A stretch of 40,218 nt of DNA from an uncultured Prevotellaceae bacterium. GTDB lineage: Bacteria; Bacteroidota; Bacteroidia; Bacteroidales; Bacteroidaceae. The DNA lies in assembly GCA_946406555.1 (NCBI GenBank), contig CAMJLB010000012.1:1-40218 (forward strand). The letters are read 5' to 3'. Below the pieces are notes generated by a model. The model saw only the letters and a list, made by a program, of their open reading frames with translations, was not told the origin of the DNA and searched no databases. Each line of letters starts with the position of its first letter. The stretch's first letter is position 1. The translations under genes and the position numbers were made by a program. Shown one piece after another: positions 6,384-16,500 of the stretch.

Positions 6384-8996
6384 ATGATTTGCATTCCCTA
6401 CATCGTAAACGACACCTACCGCGTGGCCAGGCTTGGCGCACAGCAAGATGCCACGCCCTACTATATCGTAGAGTCGAATGAATATGAAGTAGAGCTGTTC
6501 TGCTTCGAAGACAGGTTCTATGCCTTCGACCCGAACTCCGGCATGGGCGAGAATGGCGAGAACGACTTCCGTTTCGAAGTGGCGGAAGACAAGTGCACGG
6601 TGGCGAACACCCCGGCGACCCATACTTCCTGCGTGCGCCTCGGCATCAAGAAGCGGCACCCCGAGCCAACGGACAATGCGAAGGCGAAAACGCAGCCCGT
6701 GGCCCCCTGTGCGCCCAGCTTCAGACTGCCCGACGGCCTGAATGTGGAAGGAGCCAAAGTGAAATTCAACCTCCAAAAAATCGGCCACAAGAGCCAGTTC
6801 GTCTCTACCGTCAAAGTGACGCTTTTCGACGTCGACGAAGACGGCATGGAATATAGCTTCGGGCTGAATGTGGCCCAGACAGAGAATATATGGGACATCG
6901 TCATCGACTTCGGCTCGGAGGCTTCGCAGGTGTGGACCAACCAGCGGCCCCTCGACCCCTTCCATGGGGGCAACCAGATGCCGCTCTTCGACAACATTAA
7001 GCGGACGTCGAAGTGCAATGGCGACAAAGACGGCGACATCTACCAGTACGACCCCAGCGACCCCAAGCTCTTCCGCTCGCTCTTCTTCGTGAAGAAAGTA
7101 GTGGCGAAAAACTTCATCGAGCAGGCAGACCTTACCTTTATTAATAAGGTGAACGACTTGGTTGCCATGCTTGGAGACAATGTGGCACTGCCCAACCTGA
7201 AGCTCATGGACCACAACCAGGTGTATCTGCCCGACTTCACCTTCAACGGAGCCGTCACCAACATCTTCACCAAGAGCGACGACATACGCGGCGAGGTGCT
7301 GAAGTTCTTCTTCCAGAAAGCACTGCGGCAGGTAAACCAGCTGGCCAGCAAGCGGCAGCTGGCTTGCAAGCTCATCTTCCTGGTGCCCAACACCTATATG
7401 CAGGCCACACTGTCGAAGGTCTACAACCAACTGGTGAAAGACGTCGACGACCTCTTTGCCCCTGCCGCCCTGGCAGGCTGTGACGGCGAAAAAGACGCCT
7501 TCGACATGATCAAGCCCGGCATAGAGGTGGCCACCTTCTCGGAGAGCGACGCCTCGTTCTTCGGTTGCTATGGTGCCACCGACTATCATCCCGGGCAGGG
7601 CGAGCCCCGCATCCTGATCATCGACGTGGGCAAGGGCACCACCGACTTCAGCGTGCTCTGCGTGAAGGGCGGCGTGGGCAGCGTAGAGGTAGAGCGCAAT
7701 GCACGCTCGGGATTCGTGGGCGCCGGCAATGTGATGACCTTCGCCATCTTCGTCTCGGCCGTGAAGCTGCTCGCCGATGAGCTCGGAGGCCATAACCATG
7801 CCGACATCTACGATGCCATAAAAGGCATTGCCTATTACATCGACGATGCCAAGAAGAACATGCTCTACCAGAGCCTGGAACAGCTGAAGCGCAACGGCTA
7901 CATGAACGGGCGCACCTCGCTCGCGCAGTTTATGGCCGGTTACCCCAAGGCCGGGCTAAGCAATGTGAAGGACGTGAGCATCGACAAGTGGAACGACATA
8001 CTGAAAGAGGCGTGCAGCCACCATTGCTATGTCGACGACAACGACCCAGTGATACAAGCCTACGCACAGCTCATGGCCAAGCGGCTGATGAGCGAGCTGA
8101 AGTATGTGTTCGACCTGGAGTCGGACAAGAGGATGCCCATTCACGAGGTCATCTTCTCGGGGCGCGGCTCGAAGAGCCTGCCGCTGGAAAACGCCATCAA
8201 GAATGAACTGAAGGCGGCCCTGGGCGACGACGTGACATTCTCGAAGCTCACCAGCAGCATCAAGAACGGATGCCTGAAAGGTCCGCTGAACAAGAGCCTG
8301 AAGCTGGACCACATGAACATGCCCATCGTGGGCTGGCCGCTGCAGATGAAGTTTCAGCCCCGCAACGATAATGCGCCGAAACCCAAGAAGAAAGAAAACC
8401 GGAGGCGGGGATTCTTCGAGGCGGTGCGCAATTTCTGGAATGAAGAGGATAGCGGCTCTTCCTATATTCCCACGGTAAGCGAACAGGAAGAGGAACTGCG
8501 CAGGAACCTCTCGCAAACCAGGCACGTGCCCACCATGAACAAGGACGACATGTCGAAGATTCAGGGCCTGCCCATCAATATCGTAGGCGAGGGCAACCGC
8601 TTCGTGCTGGGCAACCGCCGCTGCTTTGTCGACATCAGAGAGAGCCAGCAGGGCGAAAAGCGCATCTTCTTCGATGGAGAAGACTTCGTGGCTCGCGATG
8701 CCTATGCCTCCCATAGGTTCGTCTATGAGCATAGCAACAACGATGAGAGCTTCATCACCGAGACGCTCTTCCCCATGACGGGCGGCAGTGCCGCAGGCAT
8801 CGAAATGGCGGCTACCGACGAGGTGCTCAAGGCAACGCTGGGCAGCAACCTGGCCAGCGACGATGACTTTGCCGTGGGCGGTTCCATTGGCGAGCCCACC
8901 GTACAGGCTGAACTTTCAGAAACGGCAGATAAAGCCCCTGACGATGGCAAAACTGACACCGTTCCTACCTTCGACGACAACGACTTCGCCGTCTGA
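6384..8996 (+). CDS. Actin/Hsp70-fold ATPase
   Basis: This 870-residue cytoplasmic protein carries the hallmarks of the actin-Hsp70-hexokinase ATPase fold. The phosphate-1 motif is VIDFGSEASQVW (residues 173-184). The phosphate-2 motif is IIDVGKGTTDFSVL (412-425), with the invariant Asp and the GTTDF sequence. The adenosine motif region is IFSGRGSKSLP (590-600). An N-terminal domain of about 165 residues precedes the ATPase core, and an acidic tail follows it. The tail contains two similar motifs, SDDDFAV (825-831) and DDNDFAV at the extreme C-terminus. It is much longer than MreB or FtsA (about 340-420 residues) and lacks an obvious Hsp70 substrate domain. Its size and pairing with a GTPase recall SrfB-like proteins, but this could not be tested. 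Within this operon it is the best candidate for a cytoskeletal or energising component of the wall-synthesis complex. Confidence 0.85.
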   Translation: MICIPYIVNDTYRVARLGAQQDATPYYIVESNEYEVELFCFEDRFYAFDPNSGMGENGENDFRFEVAEDKCTVANTPATHTSCVRLGIKKRHPEPTDNAKAKTQPVAPCAPSFRLPDGLNVEGAKVKFNLQKIGHKSQFVSTVKVTLFDVDEDGMEYSFGLNVAQTENIWDIVIDFGSEASQVWTNQRPLDPFHGGNQMPLFDNIKRTSKCNGDKDGDIYQYDPSDPKLFRSLFFVKKVVAKNFIEQADLTFINKVNDLVAMLGDNVALPNLKLMDHNQVYLPDFTFNGAVTNIFTKSDDIRGEVLKFFFQKALRQVNQLASKRQLACKLIFLVPNTYMQATLSKVYNQLVKDVDDLFAPAALAGCDGEKDAFDMIKPGIEVATFSESDASFFGCYGATDYHPGQGEPRILIIDVGKGTTDFSVLCVKGGVGSVEVERNARSGFVGAGNVMTFAIFVSAVKLLADELGGHNHADIYDAIKGIAYYIDDAKKNMLYQSLEQLKRNGYMNGRTSLAQFMAGYPKAGLSNVKDVSIDKWNDILKEACSHHCYVDDNDPVIQAYAQLMAKRLMSELKYVFDLESDKRMPIHEVIFSGRGSKSLPLENAIKNELKAALGDDVTFSKLTSSIKNGCLKGPLNKSLKLDHMNMPIVGWPLQMKFQPRNDNAPKPKKKENRRRGFFEAVRNFWNEEDSGSSYIPTVSEQEEELRRNLSQTRHVPTMNKDDMSKIQGLPINIVGEGNRFVLGNRRCFVDIRESQQGEKRIFFDGEDFVARDAYASHRFVYEHSNNDESFITETLFPMTGGSAAGIEMAATDEVLKATLGSNLASDDDFAVGGSIGEPTVQAELSETADKAPDDGKTDTVPTFDDNDFAV

Positions 8997-9044
8997 CAAC
9001 AATTTCACGACAATCAACCTTCACTTTTTCATCAACTGAACACA

Positions 9045-9707
9045 ATGGACGTACAGACGATTACCATCATTGTTTCGAGCGTAGCCCTGGCCGTGGCGCT
9101 CGAATCGACCATGCTCTGCTTGTGGATATACCGGAAAATGGCTGCACGACTCGATGAACAGCGGCAGGTGCAGCAGCCAGACTATGGCTTGCAGCAGCTG
9201 GCAGCCCAACTGGCGACGGCCCCCGACTTTGCAGAGGAAGAACTGCAGGGACGCACGAAACTGGAAAAGCCGGCATTGCAGGGAGGAGAGAAGGCGCCGG
9301 CCGTGGCACCCAACCCACATGCCGAGCAGCTGAAGCAGGCCTACGACACATTTTATGCGCAGTATGAGCAGATCGCGGCCGACATCACCGTCGACAATCT
9401 GGGGCAGCGCTCCCAGCAGCTCGCCACGCTCTTGCTCGAAATGGGCTACTGGTTGAAGGATTTCCTGCCCGTGAGCCAGGGCGACTTCAATGCCACTTCG
9501 GTGCAGAAGGCCAATGCCGGGAGCATAGCACTGACCGAGAAGCAGTGGCAGCAGGAGCTGGCGCAGGCACCGCTGCCAAACGCCAATCCCTATGAAACGC
9601 CGCTCGAGGTGATGGCGCTGGTGCAGAAAATGCAGCAGTGGGGCGTGGGCAACTTCCGCTTCCTCGTCTCCGGATTCCGTTACCAATCAAACCAAACTGA
9701 GTCATGA
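9045..9707 (+). CDS. N-terminally anchored cytoplasmic adaptor-like protein
   Basis: This 220-residue protein starts with a single hydrophobic segment (about residues 6-29) that is followed by basic residues (YRKMAARLDEQRQ). This suggests that the N-terminus is outside and the rest is in the cytoplasm. The soluble part has a Gln/Ala-rich linker and a helical domain (about 95-215) without known catalytic motifs. It lies directly after the actin-like ATPase gene, and its stop overlaps the start of the next gene by ATGA at 9704. An adaptor tethering the ATPase to the membrane would fit, in the way that RodZ or ZipA tether cytoskeletal proteins, but no homology to them is claimed. Confidence 0.7.
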   Translation: MDVQTITIIVSSVALAVALESTMLCLWIYRKMAARLDEQRQVQQPDYGLQQLAAQLATAPDFAEEELQGRTKLEKPALQGGEKAPAVAPNPHAEQLKQAYDTFYAQYEQIAADITVDNLGQRSQQLATLLLEMGYWLKDFLPVSQGDFNATSVQKANAGSIALTEKQWQQELAQAPLPNANPYETPLEVMALVQKMQQWGVGNFRFLVSGFRYQSNQTES

Positions 9708-10528
9708 GCCATTACAAGATAGAAAAGCACAAGCCGCTCCTGAAGCCATTCGTCCTGTATCTGGTGTTTCGCCAGCAGGGCTACTCCGAAAACTGGATGG
9801 TCGTTCCAGACGGGCGACCTTCTATCGCCTATGTCGTGCTTGAGCAGATGGTGGCCAAGGCCCTGCAGGCCAGCCGACGGCTGCAGCCCACCTTGTTTGC
9901 CGAATATCGCACCGAGGTAGAGAATGCACTCTACCAGAAGCTAGTAGACATGAACAAGCCGGAATGTGCACAGCAGCGTGCCCGGCAGCGTGCCGACGAG
10001 ATAGCCAGCGCGCTCGAGGCCATCGTCGTAGAAGAGAAAAGTGGCCGCGTGGTGTGTCTGAATAAGAATGAGCAGCAGCCGGTGGCCACATTCGATGAGG
10101 CCACGGCCACCGTCAGCGTCGACGGAAGGCAGTGGACGGTGGCAGCGGCTGCCGGCACCCATGCCGGGCAAGGCCGTGCTACCCACGCAACGGGCCAGGC
10201 CTCCACGCATGATGGTTATGATGGCCCATGGGGCGACGACAGTGGCGAGCGCACGGGCCCGCTGGCCAGCTGGTGGAGCAAGAACCAGTTTGTGGTATGG
10301 GCATCGGTGGTGGTGCTCGGGGTGTTGCCTGCCTGCATGATAGGGGGAATGCTCCAAATAAAGAAGATGGCCGAGCAGGCCAATACGGAGCCAGAGACCA
10401 CCCTGGCGATTCCGGCCGACTCGCTGCAGGCAGCTCCGCTTCAGGCCGACACCACCGGGCCGGCTGAGCTTCAGGCCGACACCATCAGGCCCGACACCAT
10501 CGTGCCAGACAACCAACAAGAACCTTGA
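9704..10528 (+). CDS. Bitopic membrane protein with short periplasmic repeat tail
   Basis: This 274-residue protein has an N-terminal cytoplasmic domain of about 150 residues and a Gly/His/Thr-rich linker. A single membrane segment follows (about 195-217, QFVVWASVVVLGVLPACMIGG), then a short periplasmic tail. The tail contains repeated LQADT and RPDT/VPD units and is Pro/Thr/Asp-rich. No family is recognised. It overlaps the previous gene by 4 bp and ends one base before the SEDS-PBP gene, so its product is expected to be made with the synthase and may link it to the cytoplasmic ATPases. Function unknown. Confidence 0.7.
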   Translation: MSHYKIEKHKPLLKPFVLYLVFRQQGYSENWMVVPDGRPSIAYVVLEQMVAKALQASRRLQPTLFAEYRTEVENALYQKLVDMNKPECAQQRARQRADEIASALEAIVVEEKSGRVVCLNKNEQQPVATFDEATATVSVDGRQWTVAAAAGTHAGQGRATHATGQASTHDGYDGPWGDDSGERTGPLASWWSKNQFVVWASVVVLGVLPACMIGGMLQIKKMAEQANTEPETTLAIPADSLQAAPLQADTTGPAELQADTIRPDTIVPDNQQEP

Positions 10529-10529
10529 A

Positions 10530-13500
10530 ATGATGAAAAATTTTCTGAAAGTCCCCCTCATCACGCTGGTGGTCCTGCTGGCTGCCGTGGCGCTCTTCAT
10601 CGTCGACCACTTCTCGTTGTCGGCCTATTTCATGCTGACCGCCTTCTATCTGTTGTGCGTCAACAAGCTGTGCAGCAGTCTCAACCCTGAAGACACGACG
10701 CATCAGCGCGCCATCACCGCCTATTTTGGCGTGTCGGTGCTCTCGCTCCTGGTGTTCTACAACTACTATCAGGCCAAAGACGATGCCTACGGCAACCTGG
10801 AGCACCATGCGCTGGAATGGAAAGGCTATCAGTTGCCGGAAAGCGGTCTGCTCTATGGCCAGAGCGCCGATGCCTTTCTGCAAGACACGGCCTCGCAGGG
10901 CACCCTGCGCTACGAGCTGCAACGGGGCGACACGGGGCAGGTGGTGGCCATACGCCTCACGGCCCACGGTCTGCGCCGCTCGTTCTTTGCGGGCAGCCGT
11001 GGGGCTTCCGACGGTGTGGCGCCGGGCTATCAGAACAAGAACACCACCTTGCCCGTGGTGCCTGCCGAGGGCATCTGTTTCGAGAACCGTGACGACAGCA
11101 CCCGTCTGCGCCTGCAGATAACCGAACTGCCACAGACCACGCTCTGGCCAATGGGCGGTCCGGTACGCGACTCGGTGAGCTACATCTTTACCGTTACCGA
11201 CTGGGCCGGAGACCTGCTCTGTGCCGATACCGTGACGGGCACCCTGCTCATACAGAAGAGCTACGAGCTTTCGGCGCTCATACCCATCCGCACCGTCTCG
11301 GCCTTCGGCAGCAACCTGAGCCACTACAACATCGTGCGCCAGCGCTACCGCCCTGCCGAAGGCCCCTATACCTGGAGCAATTATGGCTGGCTGAAGCGCG
11401 CCTTGGTGTATATGGCCACACGCTGGCCATTCGAGAAGGACTTCGAGACCTTCCGCGACCAGCCCTATCTCGTAGAGCAGACCGGCCCCGACACGGCCGT
11501 AAGCATCGTTGGCGACAATCAGACCGACCATTTCTTCGAGGCCCTTCTGCAGCCCGGCGACCCCTTCTTCTTAGGCTTTGGACAGGGCAGCACGCCCCGC
11601 ATGTACTTCAGCAAGAATGGCCAACTGCGCTTCGACCTGCCGCAGTGGCGGCCGCTGACGGCCGAGGGCGAGCAGACGCGCATGCTCGTGTCGTCGTCGA
11701 ACCACGTCATCTGCAATCCCGACGAGGTCTCGCCCTGCAACCTGCTCTTTCAGGCACCGCAGGCAGATGCTTCCGACAGCGACGAGGGCTACCAGGGCAA
11801 CAACCATCTCTTTACCACTCACGTTGCCTATGCTAAGGGTCCTACCCAAGAGCAGCTGCGACTGCGCATAGACCAGGACCGCGTGGTACGGGCAGGCGAG
11901 GAGTTTCTGGTAGACTGCAAGGCCGACAGTCAGGCAAAGGCCGTCTTGCAGCTCACCGACTTCAAGCAGCAGTCATGCTTCCAGCCCTGGCCGCTGCTGC
12001 GCACCATCCTCATCTTCTTCCTGATAGCCTCGCTGTCGATTCTGGTCAGCCTGTTCATCAAGCGTGAATATGTCATGCCCGTCAACGTGGAGATGGCCTG
12101 CATGGTGCTGCTCATGGTGCTTTTCACCACACGCTATATTTTATGCTGGCGCATGTCGGTGTTCCCGCCCATGGACGAGCTTTCGCGGTTTGAGTACGAC
12201 AGCTTTGTGAACAGTCGCTCGGTGTTGAGCCATCTCACCGTCGGGATGCCCTGTGCATTGCTGCTTTTCTTGCCAGTGATGAAGTTTCTGGCCCTGGCCT
12301 ACAGGATATGGCAGGCCAAGGTAGCACCCAAACCCTCACTCGCTTCGGGCGAGCCTCGGCGCTGGTGGCTGCTGTGGCTGCCAGTGCTGGCCGTGCTTGT
12401 CGAGATGGTCTCGTGCCTGCTGCTGCCCCGTGGCTTCCAGATCCTGCTGCCCGTGGCCGTCTACTTCCTGCTCGACCTGCTGCTTACCAATTTCATCAAC
12501 GACGAGCCTTACGACAGGCTGCAGGCAAGGTATGGCCTCGACTATGGCTTCACCTTCCCCTTCGTGCTCAACTATATCGCCCATCTGGGCCTGCTCACCA
12601 TGCTCGATGCCGGCTTCGGCGTGATGTTCCTGCTCTTTGGCATCGTGCGCTACTATCTCATGTTTTGCCGATACTATGCTCATCGCGATAAGTCGCCCCA
12701 TCAGTGGAAGTGGTGGGTCTTGACCGTCGTAGGCCTCGTCTTCATTCTGGCAGCCTTCTACTTCAGCACCCATATCGTGGCAGCCATGATGAACAGTGAG
12801 CCGCTCGGCGTGGCTGTGCTCACCGTGGTCGCGGCGCTGGTGCTGATGCTCTTCGTCTGGGGCATAGACCTTTCCGCAGGTCGCCAGTGGCTGAAAAAGC
12901 CCGCTTTCATCGGTGCCTCGGTGGCAGGATGCCTGCTGGCCGGATGGCTCGTGGCCATGCCTGCCTACGACTATGTGCTGGGACCCGATGGCCACTACGC
13001 CCACATGCGCTATCGCACCAAGGTGCTGGTGGAAGACTGGAAGGACATCTTGAACAACGAGCGCGTGAGCAATGCCAGCAATGTGCAGCGCTTCCGTCAG
13101 ACCTCGGAGAACCAGTGGATTCTGGACCACTATTATAATAACCGCCCCAAGGGGCAGGAACGCTACTTCCAGATGCAGCCCATGAGCAGGACCGGAGCCA
13201 TGTGGGGCGCACAGACCACCGACCTCTCGTTCCTGCGCTTCGGCATCGGCGAGCACGGCATGTCGTTTGCCGTGGGTCTGCTCCTGCTCATGCTGCTCGT
13301 CTATGCCATTACGTTGCGCCAGCCCCACGAACAGGCGGCAAGGCGAGAAGCGCGGCGCAACATTGCCACTGGGGCGCTGCTGCTCATTCTCATGCAGGGC
13401 ATCTTCGTCTGGATGTCGGTCACCAATAAGTTCATCTTCTTCGGGCAGGACTTCCCCATGCTCTCCATGACCTCGAAGATGACCATCTACTACGTGCTCT

Positions 13501-16500
13501 TCCTGTTGCTCGTGGCCTGCCTCTTCTCGGTGCCCAGGCCGGCCGAGTCGGCCAGGAATCCGGTTTATAACAAAGCAGAAAAGTGGCTCGCCTCGATATT
13601 CACTGTTACGCTGGCCCTCTTCTGCGTGTTCCTCCACTGCGTTCAGGGCAACGACCGCAAGAACCGAGACGAAGAAAGCTACTCGCTCGAGCTGAACAGC
13701 GTGAAGAAGGTGCTACACGCCCACAACTCGCTGCTGAGCTACTATCAGCTGCGCTCCAACCTGGCCTACAACCAGCTGGTGCTGAGCACAGGGGGAGGAT
13801 ACAATCTCTATGGGCAGAAGCTGTTCAGGGACTTCAACGACAACGTGTATCTGAACCTCGACGATGAGCATGAAGGCATGGCCTCGCCCGACTGCCTGGT
13901 GCTGCTCGGGGGCGATGAGCAAGAGGCGGCCAAGCTGCCGCTGCTCACCGCCAGCAGTAATCTCTACCAGCCGCTCGTCGACTTTGCCCAGATGCGCCGC
14001 CGTCCGGCCAGTGCCCGCATGGAGATGAGTCCCGACTCGGTGACGTTGCAGTTCCGCTTCCCGGCCGACTCGCTCTATACCCCGGGGGAACGAGCCCTCA
14101 TTCAAAACATCAACCAGCTCTTCGTGAGCTATCAGATAGAGAACCGCAGTCTGTATCTGGCCACCCTCTACGTGAACAGCAAGGGCAAAGAGGCTTTGAG
14201 ACATGCCCAGGCCGAGAGCCGCGCCACCCTGGCCGAAAGCCGGAGCAGGCTCAACTCGAACGACTTCACGGGCATGATGCTCGACTATCAGGCCTTCCTC
14301 GACTCGGCCCGCCAGCACCGGGGGCAGCCAGGCAATGTCACCCTCGACAGCCTGCTGGCTCGCATCGACGACATAGACCATGCCCAGGGCGCTACCTTCA
14401 CCAACAGCCTGATCGAGGCATATATGAAGAACTATGCCAAGAGCAATTCGCCGGGCAACATCGTCTACATGCGGCGCGACCGTGCCACCCGCTATCTGCA
14501 GTTCCACATCAACGACCGCTTCTTCGAGATTGGCGACGGTCAGCGGCTGTGGAGGGGCGATGTCGTGGCCAGCGATGCCGGGCAGGGCGACCTGCTGCTC
14601 AAGGGGTCGGGAAGCGACCGCCGGCGCATCTACGGCCAGCATGAGAGCAATGCCCACTTCGACGTGGCATGCATTCCCTCGTCGTGGCTGCAGGGCGAAA
14701 AGGACCAGTACCTCTTCCAGGCTCACCAGCCGGTAGGCCTGCAGCTGAAGTCGGAAACGCCCATCTCCTTGCCCTACCATCAGTGGTCGGCACTCAGGCT
14801 AAGCAATACCGATGGTGCAAAAATCATCGAGACGGGCGGGAGGGTAGGCCTGAGGCTGCCCGACGACCTGCACAACGTGTTTGCCAAGAACATCATGGTC
14901 AACGGCAAGCGCCGTCTGGTCTACCGGTTGGGCAAGCGCCTTTTCTGGATGAAGCCTTACAGCGACTACGTCAGCTCGGTAATGGCCGATTCCATCGGCC
15001 CGGAGTGTGAGCACCCCGAGGCCATGGCACTGAACCATATCGTGTCGCTCGACTATGGACTGAGCGACACGCTCTACCAGCTGCTCGACTCGGTGGGCTC
15101 CCACATCTACCGCAATGAGAACCGCTCCGACATGAAGGAGGCCAACCTCAGCGTGTTTGTGGGCAACAGCGACGGCGAAATCCTGGCGATGCCCGAATAC
15201 AACGGCAAGGCCATGTTCAGGGTGAACCCCAACGACCAGCAGGCCATCAGCCGCTTCGAGCTGCAGTCGAACCTCTTCAGCGACTATACCGACGAGCGCA
15301 ACTTGCACGGCAACCAAAACCTGCTGTCGCTCATGATAGGCCCGGGCTCGTCGCTCAAGCCGCTCACCTTCGGCGCCGTGAGCAGCACCTATGCCACCCA
15401 CTGGGACCGGTTCCAGCTCGTAGGGTCCCAACAACTTGACCGAAGCCTCGGCACTTATGCCGTGAAACACTATGCCGAGCGCGATTTCAAACGCAAGGAG
15501 ATCTTCACCGCGCTACGCAGCGACGAACCGGAATTTGGCGCCACCTACTCCGTGGCCGACTATCTGCGATGCTCGAGCAACTACTTCAACTCTGCCATGG
15601 TCTTTATCGGCATGTTTGGCGAAGCATCGCTGCACGACGGTATCTTCGCCCCGGCTTCCTCGCCGCTCAGAGAACGCGAGTTCCCGGTGATGAGCGTCGA
15701 TGGGCGGCGGGTGAAGTTCGGCACCATTTTCCGACCGCACGATGTCGACGCACAGCCTATCCTCCTGAAGCGCTTTCAAGATAACTATGGCGTCTATGGA
15801 GTGCCTACGCTGATCGACAGTACCTATCTCGACCAGAACAGTCTGGCCCCAGCCCTGCGTGCCTATAGCCGACAGCTGGCGCGTAGCAAGGGAAATAAAA
15901 ATAAGTGGCTATGGAAGAACGAGGCATGGTCGGTGGCCGAGCCCTCCTTCATCGACTTCCCGCTCTGGGCCGACGACGACCAGCTGTCATACGCTCAGAA
16001 AATCAAGACCCTCACCCTGGGCATGCGCCGCGTGGTGAGCATCTCGCCGCTGAAGATGGCCGAAATGTTCTCCCGCATGTTCCTGCTCGACAACCGTTTC
16101 CACTTCACCGTCAGCCGTCCTGCCCCATACGCCCCGAGCGTCAACTACGTGGTGCCGGCATTCGGCGGCGAGCCAGCCCGCTACCTGGCCATGCTGCAAA
16201 GCGAGCGTGGCTTCTTCCAGGGCATGAGCGAATGCCCGCGGACGGGGGGCACCGCCGATTATCTCGACGGGGTGGACAGGCGTCTGCAGGCTCACGGCCT
16301 CTTCGTCTATGCCAAGACCGGCACCATCGACACCAACAATAAGAACCAGGCCAACCTGCTTGCCGTGGTCATTACCAATGCCGACATGCGGCGCGTCACC
16401 ATCAGCGGCAACCGCATGGTCACGCCCGATGGACAGCCGCTGAAGTTCTATGTGGTGTATATTGCCCAGGACAAGACATTGAAGCGCACTAAGTCGAAAC

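Noticed and set aside
6384..8996. Calling the actin-like ATPase MreB, FtsA or DnaK
   Set aside because: It is at least twice the length of MreB or FtsA, has an extra N-terminal domain, and lacks the typical Hsp70 substrate-binding region. Only the generic ATPase fold is supported.
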